DNA from: Candidatus Falkowiibacteriota bacterium
GTDB taxonomy: Bacteria; Patescibacteriota; Patescibacteriia; Patescibacteriales; UBA12465
Assembly (NCBI GenBank): GCA_903847415.1
Contig: CAINDR010000040.1
Span: 1 to 34,158 of the forward strand
Reading direction: 5' to 3'
DNA: 34,158 nucleotides
Shown: piece by piece, positions 9,736-18,397 of the stretch
Position numbering within the stretch: position 1 is the stretch's first letter
Layout: every line of letters starts with the position of its first letter
The notes under the pieces: model-generated
Seen by the model: the letters and a program-made list of their open reading frames with translations, nothing else
What the model was told of the DNA's origin: nothing
Database searches by the model: none
Translations under genes and position numbers: made by a program

Positions 9736-10128
9736 ATGGCTATTAGAATCGCAGGAGTAAACATTCCTATTGAAAAACGCGCACACGTCGCCTTGACTTA
9801 TATTTACGGCGTCGGAATTACTCGCGCTCACAAAATTTTAGAAAAAGCAAAGGTAGATCCAGAAACAAAAATGAAGGATTTTTCTGAAGCAGAAGTCAAT
9901 TTGATTCGTGAAATCGTTGAAAAACAACACACTGTTGAAGGTGACTTGCGCCGTGAAGTGCAGAGCAATATTAAACGCTTGAAGGATATCGGTTGTTACC
10001 GTGGTTCACGTCATGCTAAGAATTTGCCAGCTCGCGGACAGAGAACCAAGACCAATAGCCGCACCGTTCGTGGTAATAAGCGAATGACCGCTGGATCTGG
10101 AAAAGTTAAGTCTGGCTTGAAGACTTAG
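9736..10128 (+). CDS. rpsM: 30S ribosomal protein S13
   Basis: [27 protein letters not shown]...[27 protein letters not shown]. Confidence 0.97.
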   Translation: MAIRIAGVNIPIEKRAHVALTYIYGVGITRAHKILEKAKVDPETKMKDFSEAEVNLIREIVEKQHTVEGDLRREVQSNIKRLKDIGCYRGSRHAKNLPARGQRTKTNSRTVRGNKRMTAGSGKVKSGLKT

Positions 10129-10176
10129 TCAATAAAAATCAGATTTGTTTAAATAATAAAGATTCAAATATAATTT

Positions 10177-10758
10177 ATGTCTGAAGAGAATAAGAAAATT
10201 GAAGAAGAAGCCTTAGTTCCAGTCGCTCCACTTGTTGCACCAGTTGCACCAGTTGAAGAAGATGATGATGAGGATTTAAAATTTTCCACTTTGTCTGCCG
10301 CTGACGAAGAGTTGCCTGAAGAAATCAAGCAGAAACTTGAAAAAAACAAGCAAGCTCGCGCCAAGAAAAAGCTAGTTAAGAAAAAAAAGAAAAAAGCTGG
10401 AGCAAAGGTGGTGAAAATTGGTCGCGCTTATATTAACGCAACCTATAACAACACCATGATTTCTCTGACTGACACTAATGGTGATGTAATTTCTTGGGCT
10501 AGTGCTGGAATGGCAGGGTTTAAGGGGGCCAAAAAAGCAACTCCTTATGCCGCTCAAATTATTACCAAGATCGCTTCCCAGAAAGCTCGTGAAGAATATG
10601 GTTTGGAAGAAGTTAGCGTTTTTGTTTCCGGTGTTGGTACTGGTCGTGAAGCCGCTATTCGTGCTTTGAACGCTAATGGCTTGAATGTTAGCTCAATCAA
10701 GGATGTTACTCCGGTGCCACACAATGGTTGTCGTCCAAAGAAGCCAAGACGAGTGTAA
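10177..10758 (+). CDS. rpsK: 30S ribosomal protein S11 with long acidic/lysine-rich N-terminal extension
   Basis: Core [31 protein letters not shown]...[18 protein letters not shown]; ~75 aa low-complexity N-terminus. Confidence 0.96.
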   Translation: MSEENKKIEEEALVPVAPLVAPVAPVEEDDDEDLKFSTLSAADEELPEEIKQKLEKNKQARAKKKLVKKKKKKAGAKVVKIGRAYINATYNNTMISLTDTNGDVISWASAGMAGFKGAKKATPYAAQIITKIASQKAREEYGLEEVSVFVSGVGTGREAAIRALNANGLNVSSIKDVTPVPHNGCRPKKPRRV

Positions 10759-10786
10759 TTAATTAGAAATTTTTCAAAATATTGAT

Positions 10787-11410
10787 ATGGGTAGAAATTT
10801 AGAACCAAAATGCAAACAGTGCCGCCGTCTTGGTGAAAAACTGTTTTTGAAAGGAGATCGCTGCAGCACTGCTAAATGCGGAATGGTTAAGCGTAATTTT
10901 GCTCCTGGCTTTCATGGCCCGAAGGGTCGCAAACGTTTGAGTGATTACGGTTTGCAGTTAGCTGAAAAACAGAAAGCAAAAAAATTCTATAATTTAATGG
11001 AAAAGCAATTCCGCGCTACTTTTGTGGTTGCTCAGAAAAAAACTGGTGACGCCGGTAAAAATTTCTTCCGTTTATTAGAAATGCGCCTAGACAATGTTGT
11101 TTATCGTTTAGGTTTAGCTGCTTCCCGCACTCAAGCTAGACAATTAGTAAACCATGGCCACTTCACAGTTAATGCTCGCAAAGCAAGCACTCCATCTTTT
11201 GTTGTTAAGGTTGGTGATGTCATCGCTTTAAAGAAAACTAGTGAAAAAAGCCGTTTTTTCCGCGATGGAAATCAAGCTAAAAAATCTGAATTGCCAAGTT
11301 GGTTAAATAAAGAAAAAGATAATAGCGCCAAAGTTCTTCACGAACCACATGATAACGATTTGCCTCAGAATTTCAATGTCCAAATGATCATTGAACATTA
11401 CTCAAAATAA
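10787..11410 (+). CDS. rpsD: 30S ribosomal protein S4 (cysteine-containing form)
   Basis: MGRNLEPKCKQCRRLGEKLFLKGDRC...RRLSDYG-like region, RLDNVVYRLGLAASRTQARQLVNHGHFTVN. Confidence 0.96.
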   Translation: MGRNLEPKCKQCRRLGEKLFLKGDRCSTAKCGMVKRNFAPGFHGPKGRKRLSDYGLQLAEKQKAKKFYNLMEKQFRATFVVAQKKTGDAGKNFFRLLEMRLDNVVYRLGLAASRTQARQLVNHGHFTVNARKASTPSFVVKVGDVIALKKTSEKSRFFRDGNQAKKSELPSWLNKEKDNSAKVLHEPHDNDLPQNFNVQMIIEHYSK

Positions 11411-11457
11411 TTAAGTGTTTATCTTGACTTTAATAGTCAGGAGCAACGCATCTTATT

Positions 11458-12252
11458 ATGCAAAACATCGCTTTAGCAAAAAAAATTGAATTTAAACCAG
11501 GGAAAGATCAAAACGAAGGATCAATTATTGTTGAACCTTTGTATCCGGGCTATGGAATGACTCTTGGAAATTCTCTTCGTCGAGTTTTGTTATCTTCTCT
11601 TCCTGGCGCAGCTGTCGTTGGGGTTAAGATTAAAGGAATTAGCCATGAATTTATGGCAATGCCAAACGTGAAAGAAGATGTGTTGGAAATAATTTTAAAT
11701 TTAAAACAGTTAAGATTGAAAATTCACACCGAAGAAGAAGTAAAATTAGAAATCCACGTTAAAGGTGCCAAAAAGATTACCGCAGCAGATATCGAAAAAA
11801 ATAGTAACGTTGAAATTGCTAATCCAGATCTTTTTTTAGCAGAAACTACCGCTCCAACAGCAACTCTTGATCTCGAGATTTATGTTAACGAAGGTCGTGG
11901 TTATCGAATGGTTGAAGGAAACAAGAAAGATGGTCGAGATATCGGTTATATTGAAATTGATTCTATTTTCTCACCAGTTTTAATTGTTAGTATTGATGTT
12001 GAGAATACTCGTGTTGGTAAGATGACCAACTGGGATAAATTAGTTTTAAATTTAAAAACTGATGGCACAATCACTCCAATGGAAGCTTTTGAACAATCAG
12101 TTAATATTTTAGTTGATCAGTTCAGTGTTTTATTGCCTGGCGGAATGAATAACGATCAGGAAGTAGAATTGGAAAATATTGATGAACAAGAGACAACAGA
12201 TTTGCCTGAAGAAGAGGAGAAACCTGTTAAAAAAGCAAAAAAGATAAAATAA
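11458..12252 (+). CDS. rpoA: DNA-directed RNA polymerase subunit alpha, N-terminal domain only
   Basis: GYGMTLGNSLRRVLLSSLPGAAV, GTITPMEAFEQSVNILVDQF; C-terminus is an acidic/lysine tail with no CTD. Confidence 0.96.
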   Translation: MQNIALAKKIEFKPGKDQNEGSIIVEPLYPGYGMTLGNSLRRVLLSSLPGAAVVGVKIKGISHEFMAMPNVKEDVLEIILNLKQLRLKIHTEEEVKLEIHVKGAKKITAADIEKNSNVEIANPDLFLAETTAPTATLDLEIYVNEGRGYRMVEGNKKDGRDIGYIEIDSIFSPVLIVSIDVENTRVGKMTNWDKLVLNLKTDGTITPMEAFEQSVNILVDQFSVLLPGGMNNDQEVELENIDEQETTDLPEEEEKPVKKAKKIK

Positions 12253-12285
12253 TTTTTTAAATAACGAAATTTTCACTCCGATTAT

Positions 12286-12636
12286 ATGAGACACGGTAAT
12301 GCAAATAAAACTTTAGATCGCAAAAAAGCTCCACGCGAATTAATGCTTCGCAACATGGCTTCGAGTATTATAATTTACGAAAAAGTAAAAACCACTGAAG
12401 CTAAGGCTAAAGTTGTTCGTTCTTTGGTTGAAAAAATGATCACCGTTGCTAAGGCTGGTACTTTGGCAGCAAGAAGAGAACTAATCGCTACTTTGCCACA
12501 GGAAAATGCGGTTAAAAAATTAATTGAAGTTTTAGCTGCTCGTTATCAAGATCGTCAGGGCGGTTATACTCGAATTACCAAATTAGGTAATCGTCAAGGT
12601 GACGGTGCTGAAATGGCGATAATTGAATTGGTATAA
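12286..12636 (+). CDS. rplQ: 50S ribosomal protein L17
   Basis: [53 protein letters not shown]. Confidence 0.96.
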   Translation: MRHGNANKTLDRKKAPRELMLRNMASSIIIYEKVKTTEAKAKVVRSLVEKMITVAKAGTLAARRELIATLPQENAVKKLIEVLAARYQDRQGGYTRITKLGNRQGDGAEMAIIELV

Positions 12637-12655
12637 ATCCTGTTATAATAATTAT

Positions 12656-13012
12656 ATGATCAAAGTAGAAAGAAAATTACACAAAATTGATGCTACCGAT
12701 AAAACTGTTGGCCGTTTAGCAACAAATATCGCCACTATTTTGCGTGGTAAAAACAAGCCAGAATATCAACCTCATCTTGATTTCGGTGATATTGTTGAGG
12801 TTTCAAATATCGATGGCTTGAAGTTTACTGGTAAAAAAGCAGATCAGAAAAAATATTTTAGTTATTCCGGTTATCTCGGTGGTTTAAAAACTAAAAAGAT
12901 TTCTGAAATTCTTGCAGTTAATCCTGGTGATGTTTTGCGAAGAGCAGTTCGCGAAATGCTTCCTGACACCAAAATGCGCGTCGCTATGCTTAAGCGTTTA
13001 ATCATCAAATAA
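12656..13012 (+). CDS. rplM: 50S ribosomal protein L13
   Basis: HKIDATDKTVGRLATNIATILRGKNKPEYQPHLDFGDIVEVSN; ATG at 12656 (after rplQ stop) preferred to 12623. Confidence 0.95.
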   Translation: MIKVERKLHKIDATDKTVGRLATNIATILRGKNKPEYQPHLDFGDIVEVSNIDGLKFTGKKADQKKYFSYSGYLGGLKTKKISEILAVNPGDVLRRAVREMLPDTKMRVAMLKRLIIK

Positions 13013-13022
13013 TTTAGATATT

Positions 13023-13559
13023 ATGCCAGAAAAGAAAACAATTACAGAAAAAGAAGTAAAAAAAGCCCCAAAAAAATCTCCTGTTGTTGCAGAAGAAGTT
13101 GTTTTGGCGGATGAAGATTTGGAGGGTGATGAGGTCGTTTTTGAGAAGACCCCAGAAACTGCAGACTTCTCCGGTGAATACTTAAAGGCTGTTGGTCGTC
13201 GAAAGACTTCAGCTGCCCAGGTTCGTCTTTTTAAGAATGGTAAAGGAGTAATCATTGTTAATGGCAAGAAAGCTTCTCAGTATTTTCCTGGTGAAATGAT
13301 TAATATCTTAACTCAACCACTTAAAGCTTCTGGACACATTCGTGATTTAAATTTTTCCATTATTGTTCGCGGTGGTGGAGTTAGTGGTCAAGTAGAAGCA
13401 GTTCGTCATGGTATTTCTCGTGCTTTATTCGCCTTCGATGAAGCTTTAAAAGAGCAATTGAAAGCTAATGGCTGGTTAACTCGTGATCGTCGTGCTAAAG
13501 AAAGAAAAAAACCAGGTTTGAAGGGCGCCAGAAAGAGACCACAATGGTCCAAGCGTTAA
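13023..13559 (+). CDS. rpsI: 30S ribosomal protein S9 with acidic N-terminal extension
   Basis: AVGRRKTSAAQVRLFKNGKGVIIVNGK...GVSGQVEAVRHGISRAL...LTRDRRAKERKKPGLKGARKRPQWSKR. Confidence 0.96.
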   Translation: MPEKKTITEKEVKKAPKKSPVVAEEVVLADEDLEGDEVVFEKTPETADFSGEYLKAVGRRKTSAAQVRLFKNGKGVIIVNGKKASQYFPGEMINILTQPLKASGHIRDLNFSIIVRGGGVSGQVEAVRHGISRALFAFDEALKEQLKANGWLTRDRRAKERKKPGLKGARKRPQWSKR

Positions 13560-13581
13560 ACCAATATATATACATTTCAAG

Positions 13582-13607
13582 AATCCTCCTTTGGGGGATT
13601 TTTGTTT
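13582..13607 (+). terminator. Rho-independent terminator after rpsI
   Basis: AATCCTCC-ttt-GGGGGATT (8 bp, one wobble) followed by TTTTGTTT. Confidence 0.78.
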
Positions 13608-13629
13608 ATGGGTAGTCTAAATTTATCTA

Positions 13630-13656
13630 TTGACATTTTTATATATCTGTGATAGT
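13630..13656 (+). promoter_or_regulatory. Candidate promoter for the orphan membrane gene
   Basis: TTGACA (13630-13635) and extended -10 TGtGATAGT (13648-13656). Confidence 0.55.
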
Positions 13657-13664
13657 AATAACTT

Positions 13665-13745
13665 ATTGGTGCGGTTAGCAGGTGGCACCGAAAAGTCATG
13701 AAAATGACCAAGCACGATTAAAAGTGTGGGAATACGCCTGATTGT
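13665..13745 (+). ncRNA. Candidate structured 5' leader of the orphan membrane gene
   Basis: GGTGC(13668)/GCACC(13689) stem, perfect GTCAT-GAAA-ATGAC tetraloop hairpin (13695-13708), GCAC/GTGT hairpin (13712-13727); lies between promoter and ORF. Confidence 0.4.
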
Positions 13746-13766
13746 TAATTAAAAAAATTATAAAAA

Positions 13767-14516
13767 ATGAAAAAGAAAAAGAAAAAGAGTAATTTGGGTT
13801 ATCTAAGTAATCCTAAGGTTTTAGTTGTAGCATTAGTGTTGGTAGCATTTGTCGTAGCAATTGCAAATGCCCCTAGTCCAGATGTGATGATGCAGTTATT
13901 AATTGGTCTGGCCAATGCTATTTTAAAAACTTTTGATCTCTTCGTTGGGATTTTGTTATCAGAAATAATCCTCGGGATTCAATTCTGGAAAATTTCTCTT
14001 GGTGTTATAGTTGTTTTAAGCACCTTCGTGACAATTTTGGGTCTTATTAAAAAACAACAAGAAACATCACGGAAGCTGGAGGCGCAACTGGCTTTAAAAA
14101 AGCGAGAAGAGGAGGAAAAGCAAGAAGTCCAAAAAGCGATTGAATCATTTGAGGTTAATACAGCGACAGAATGGGAAACCATTTTAATGGTAGTAAGTTA
14201 TTTTCGGAATGATAGTCGTAAGTATCCAGACTCGTTAATCAAAAAAATGTTAACAACGCCATTAGTTTCGATCATTAATATCTCTTCAATTAAAAAACAA
14301 ATTGTATGGGATGGTCGCCTCACTAGTGCTTTCATTATTTTGGAAATCTTGGCAAGGAAGTCTTATCTGGACCAAGACTTGCGCCTTTTGGCAAAACAAA
14401 TAATAGACCTGAAAGAGGGAATAAAACCGTATGAAAAATACGACGGCTACTCAACGCTTATTCAGCGAATCGATTTTTACTGCCCAACTATTATGACAGT
14501 AATAAAAGATCTTTAG
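13767..14516 (+). CDS. Hypothetical membrane-anchored protein
   Basis: 249 aa, Lys-rich N-terminus, 2-3 hydrophobic segments, charged coiled-coil-like stretch (EAQLALKKREEEEKQEVQKAIESFE), then a soluble domain; monocistronic with its own promoter and terminator. Confidence 0.8.
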   Translation: MKKKKKKSNLGYLSNPKVLVVALVLVAFVVAIANAPSPDVMMQLLIGLANAILKTFDLFVGILLSEIILGIQFWKISLGVIVVLSTFVTILGLIKKQQETSRKLEAQLALKKREEEEKQEVQKAIESFEVNTATEWETILMVVSYFRNDSRKYPDSLIKKMLTTPLVSIINISSIKKQIVWDGRLTSAFIILEILARKSYLDQDLRLLAKQIIDLKEGIKPYEKYDGYSTLIQRIDFYCPTIMTVIKDL

Positions 14517-14525
14517 TAAATAACA

Positions 14526-14555
14526 AACCTCGGACAAAAGTTCGAGGTTTTTTAA
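14526..14555 (+). terminator. Rho-independent terminator
   Basis: AACCTCGGAC-aaaa-GTTCGAGGTT (10 bp, one wobble) then TTTTT. Confidence 0.88.
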
Positions 14556-14566
14556 TAAGACCTTTT

Positions 14567-14595
14567 TTGTTTATTGCCATTTTTTGAGTTATACT
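14567..14595 (+). promoter_or_regulatory. Candidate promoter of prfB
   Basis: TTGTTT, 17-nt spacer, TATACT. Confidence 0.55.
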
Positions 14596-14628
14596 ATATT
14601 TTATAAGTACTATTAATTATCTAAGAAA

Positions 14629-15720
14629 ATGGCAAATTTATCTCATCTTATTGAATTAGGGGGCAAATTTGAAGAACTAAAAGAGCTTCTTGCTTACAAT
14701 AAAAAAAGAAGTCGTCTTTTAGAATTAAAATTATTAATGAGTGAGCCTGATTTTTGGCAAAATCAGTTAGTTGCCACAAATGTTAGTAGGGAAGCGGAGC
14801 GTTTACAAGTTGAGCTTCAATCGCTTGATGATATTGAAAAAGAATTGATCAGCACCGATGAAATGATGAGTATGTCTATTTCCGAAAACGATCAAACTCT
14901 CGATGAGGAGTTAGTGACTAAAGTTGCTGAGCTGGAGAAGGAACTTGCTGAATTAGAATTTTATTCTTTATTAAGTGATGATCACGATGATTTGCCGGCT
15001 ATCTTATCTATTCACGCTGGTGTTGGTGGCGTTGATGCCCAAGATTGGGCAATGATGTTAGAGCGAATGTATTTGCGTTTTGCGGAAAGAAAGGGTTTTA
15101 AGGTGGAAATTATTGATCGTTTGTTAGCTAATGAAGCGGGGATTAAAAGTGTTTCCTTGAGAATGTCTGGGTCATATGCTTTTGGTTATTTGAAGAGTGA
15201 AAATGGCGTTCATCGCTTGGCACGTATTTCTCCTTTTGATGGAGAAAGTTTGCGTCAAACCTCCTTTGCTTTAGTGGAGGTTATTCCGGAGTTGCCCGAA
15301 AATGATGAAGTGATAATTAAAGATGAAGATTTGCGAGTGGATTTATTTCGTTCTAGCGGACCGGGTGGTCAAAATGTGAACAAGACGGAGTCAGCAATTC
15401 GCTTAACCCATCTTCCCACTGGGATTGTAGTTGCTTGCCAAAGTGAGAGATCACAGCATCAGAATCGTGAAAATGCTTTGAAAATTTTGAAAGGAAAAAT
15501 ATTTCAACTCGAGCAAGAAAAAAGGGAAGCGGCTGAAAAACAACTGAAGGGAGGAGTAGTTAAGGCGGAATGGGGTCGTCAAATTCGTTCCTATATCCTG
15601 TATGGAGCACGTTTAGTCAAGGATCATCGCACAAACCATGAAACTACCGAAGTCGATCGAGTTTTGGATGGGGACTTACTTGCTTTTATGGAAGCCTATT
15701 TAAAGTGGCGAAAGATCTAG
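14629..15720 (+). CDS. prfB: Peptide chain release factor 2
   Basis: GGQ motif (SGPGGQNVNKTES), RF2-type SPF motif (VHRLARISPFDGESLRQTSF), LMSEPDFWQ N-terminal signature; one continuous frame without the programmed frameshift. Confidence 0.92.
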   Translation: MANLSHLIELGGKFEELKELLAYNKKRSRLLELKLLMSEPDFWQNQLVATNVSREAERLQVELQSLDDIEKELISTDEMMSMSISENDQTLDEELVTKVAELEKELAELEFYSLLSDDHDDLPAILSIHAGVGGVDAQDWAMMLERMYLRFAERKGFKVEIIDRLLANEAGIKSVSLRMSGSYAFGYLKSENGVHRLARISPFDGESLRQTSFALVEVIPELPENDEVIIKDEDLRVDLFRSSGPGGQNVNKTESAIRLTHLPTGIVVACQSERSQHQNRENALKILKGKIFQLEQEKREAAEKQLKGGVVKAEWGRQIRSYILYGARLVKDHRTNHETTEVDRVLDGDLLAFMEAYLKWRKI

Positions 15721-17223
15721 TTGATAATTGCTAAATCATTTTTTTATCCTCTATCCTATAAAATTACCCGAATGACTAAGGGTAATTTTTTATTATTTTT
15801 TTGTGGAGGTGCTTTGAGCGCTTTTGTTTTAGTTTCTTTTCTTTCGACTAGAGCTTTGCTTTTCTTGGTTTTAATTATTTTTATTTTATTACTTGTTTCC
15901 CAAATTATCTTTAAAAAAATAAAGGTTTATCGTGCTGGTTTTATAATATTTATTTTTGCTTTTATTTTGGCATTGACTCGTTATTTGGGAAATTTACCAG
16001 TTAAAGAAAAAATAAACAATTTTAATTCTCACTTTTCTGGATTAGTTTTTGTGTGTGAAAATTCTGAGCGCAATGGCACCTTTCGTAATTTAATTCTCTG
16101 TGATAATGCTGGTCGCTATATCTCAAAAACTTCTGCCTATCCTGAATATCGTTATGGTGATTGTTTGTTGGCAGAGGGGATCTTGGAGCTTCCAGGGGTG
16201 ATTGAAGATTTTCGTTATGACAGATATTTGGCAAAGCAAAAAATATATTTTATGCTTCGGCAGGCTCGTTTTCAGAAAAGTGAAAATTGTAATAATCTCC
16301 AAAATTTCGGCACCCCAAAGATGCGATTAATGTCTAAATTATTTTGGTTTAGGGATTATTTAATGAATCGAATTAACCAATCTATTCCCGAGCCGGATGC
16401 TGGATTGGCGACAGCACTTTTGTTGGGATATAACAAAACAATTGGACCAATTCAACAAGAATGGTTTTCAAAGTCAGGTCTAAGTCATTTAATTGCAATT
16501 TCTGGCTCTCATATCACCTTGATTGCTGCGCTCTTATCTCGTTTAGCTTCTAATTTAAACCTAAAAAGAAAATCAGCTTTGATTTTTTCGAGTTCTTTGG
16601 CAATTTTTTATGTTATTTTTTCTGGGGCGGCTCCGTCCGCAATTCGGGCGGGCGTGATGGCATTTCTCACCTTTTTGGCTTTATTTTTCGGAAGAGAAAA
16701 TAATGCCTGGCGAGCTTTGCTTTTTGCTGGCACTATTATGTTATTTATTAATCCAGCCCTTCTTCGTGATGATATTGGCTTCCAATTATCTTTTGCTGCT
16801 TTCACCGGTCTGCTTTTATCGGCGCCATTATTTCAAAAACATTTATCTTGGTGGAAGGAAGCGTTTTTAGTTACTTTGATTTGCCAATTATTTACTTGGC
16901 CGATTAGTTCTTATTATTTCGGGGTCATTTCTTTAATTGCTCCTTTGGCAAATCTTTTGTCTGCTTGGATTTTTGCGCCTCTGTTTATTATTTTACCAGT
17001 AGCAATTGTCTTTTCGTTTTTGGGAAATTTTATTGGTCTTTTGTTTTTCTGGCCCGCCTATTTATTGACGAGATATTTATTAACTGTAGCCAGAATTTGC
17101 GCAAGTCTGCCTTTTGCGGCAGTGGATTATAAAATCGGTGCGTGGGTAGTTTTTGTTTATTATTTTTTATTGATTTGTTTATTCTTATTTACAAATCAAC
17201 GAAAAAAGAAACGGGAAAAATAA
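15721..17223 (+). CDS. comEC: ComEC/Rec2-type DNA uptake channel protein without metallo-beta-lactamase domain
   Basis: LSHLIAISGSHITLIAALLSRL, SGAAPSAIRAGVMAFLTFLA, NPALLRDDIGFQLSFAAFTGLLL motifs; start may be TTG 15721 or ATG 15772. Confidence 0.88.
   Translation: MIIAKSFFYPLSYKITRMTKGNFLLFFCGGALSAFVLVSFLSTRALLFLVLIIFILLLVSQIIFKKIKVYRAGFIIFIFAFILALTRYLGNLPVKEKINNFNSHFSGLVFVCENSERNGTFRNLILCDNAGRYISKTSAYPEYRYGDCLLAEGILELPGVIEDFRYDRYLAKQKIYFMLRQARFQKSENCNNLQNFGTPKMRLMSKLFWFRDYLMNRINQSIPEPDAGLATALLLGYNKTIGPIQQEWFSKSGLSHLIAISGSHITLIAALLSRLASNLNLKRKSALIFSSSLAIFYVIFSGAAPSAIRAGVMAFLTFLALFFGRENNAWRALLFAGTIMLFINPALLRDDIGFQLSFAAFTGLLLSAPLFQKHLSWWKEAFLVTLICQLFTWPISSYYFGVISLIAPLANLLSAWIFAPLFIILPVAIVFSFLGNFIGLLFFWPAYLLTRYLLTVARICASLPFAAVDYKIGAWVVFVYYFLLICLFLFTNQRKKKREK
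15760..15794 (+). terminator. Terminator-like hairpin at prfB/comEC junction
   Basis: Perfect 10-bp AAAATTACCC (15760-15769) / GGGTAATTTT (15780-15789), then T-rich; 10-nt loop contains ATG 15772-15774. Confidence 0.65.
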
Positions 17224-17273
17224 AAAAGAAGGATTGCTAGTCCCTCTTTCTGATTTTTTTAATTGGAAGATTG

Positions 17274-18251
17274 CTAATTATAGAAAGTTATTGCGCGAGA
17301 AATATCATTGACACTTCTCCTGTCATCTTTATCAATGGCGTTATTAAGCAGCTCTTCGAGCTGTTTCTTTGTTAGACTTGAGACGTCGGGTTTATACTCT
17401 TTAGCAGCGTCGTAGTTACCGTTTTTCATGGCAGTTTCAAATATTTCCAGTTTTAGAGTGTGTTTCCTGCTTGAAAGATGTTGATGGGCGAAAAGATAGG
17501 CCCCATCGTAGTCAGCGTTAGAAAGAAACTGCCTGAATATCTTTAGACTAGCTTCTTCATTCCAATCAATGCCAAGATCGCTTGCAATTAACGTGCAAAT
17601 TTTTTGGTCGATACCGTCTTTAGTTAGTCTCCAAAGTTCGCCTAGAAGTAGTTTTTTTGTTTCCGCGTTATCTATTAATGTGGTGATATCTCGGGCGCGA
17701 TAATAATTTTTGTCAGCTAATTCTTTTTTAAAAAGTCGGCGCCATTTTTTTATTCCGAACTGTTTTAATCCTAGGTCGCTTAGCATTCCAGGAATGTCCA
17801 AGTAGCATTTTTCATCAAGTGAATACTTGATGATTGTGCCTTTTTCCTGATCGTTTAGTGGGCGATTAGCAAGGATACTAATTAGAGTAGGAGCTTTCAC
17901 CCCTGTTTTAAGAGAGGAGGGCAGTAGCTTTTCACAGTAAGCATTGCGTTCATTTTCCGGAAGCTTCTCTATTAGGTCGATTAATTCATATACATTATTA
18001 TTTGATGAAGTAAACCTGACGTCAAATAACTTTTTAGCTTCTTCTGGGCTTAATGAACAGTCCAATGATTTTAATATGCCATTAATTTCATTGGAACATT
18101 CAATTTCTGCGCTATGTTCTATAAACGCCGCTAGTAGGAATTTTAAAGCGTTTTCTTTTTCTACGCCTTCTAGCATTTCTGCGAGAATAATACTACTTCT
18201 AATGCCACCACGTATAAATTCCTGGCGAACTTTTTCTAGTCCATTTTTCAT
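17274..18251 (-). CDS. Hypothetical protein, probably alpha-helical (repeat/solenoid-like)
   Basis: Long ORF on minus strand (track 18296 uses TTG; ATG at 18251 agrees with the candidate promoter); helix-rich sequence, no recognised motif. Confidence 0.72.
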   Translation of the reverse strand: MKNGLEKVRQEFIRGGIRSSIILAEMLEGVEKENALKFLLAAFIEHSAEIECSNEINGILKSLDCSLSPEEAKKLFDVRFTSSNNNVYELIDLIEKLPENERNAYCEKLLPSSLKTGVKAPTLISILANRPLNDQEKGTIIKYSLDEKCYLDIPGMLSDLGLKQFGIKKWRRLFKKELADKNYYRARDITTLIDNAETKKLLLGELWRLTKDGIDQKICTLIASDLGIDWNEEASLKIFRQFLSNADYDGAYLFAHQHLSSRKHTLKLEIFETAMKNGNYDAAKEYKPDVSSLTKKQLEELLNNAIDKDDRRSVNDISRAITFYN

Positions 18252-18295
18252 TTTATTGATTTTGTTAATGAATACTAATATTTTCTTGTACGACA

Positions 18296-18324
18296 ACCTT
18301 AATATATTTATAGTTTTTAGTCAA
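18296..18324 (-). promoter_or_regulatory. Candidate promoter of the minus-strand orphan
   Basis: Minus strand TTGACT (18324-18319), 17-nt spacer, TAAGGT (18301-18296). Confidence 0.5.
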
Positions 18325-18344
18325 TTCGATGACAGTGAAACACA

Positions 18345-18370
18345 AAAAAACTGCCTCCCAGCAGTTTTTT
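18345..18370 (-). terminator. Terminator of rpmB (symmetrical, could act on both strands)
   Basis: AAAAAACTGC-ctccca-GCAGTTTTTT perfect 10-bp stem flanked by A/T tracts. Confidence 0.8.
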
Positions 18371-18397
18371 GTATTTTTGATACTTTAAAATCTAAGG

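Noticed and set aside
13660-13750. tRNA, SRP RNA or tmRNA gene in the GC-richer spacer
   Set aside because: No T-loop GGTTCRA, no SRP tip-loop GGTC..GGAAGG..GCAGCC and no tmRNA-end signature; kept only as an unassigned structured leader.
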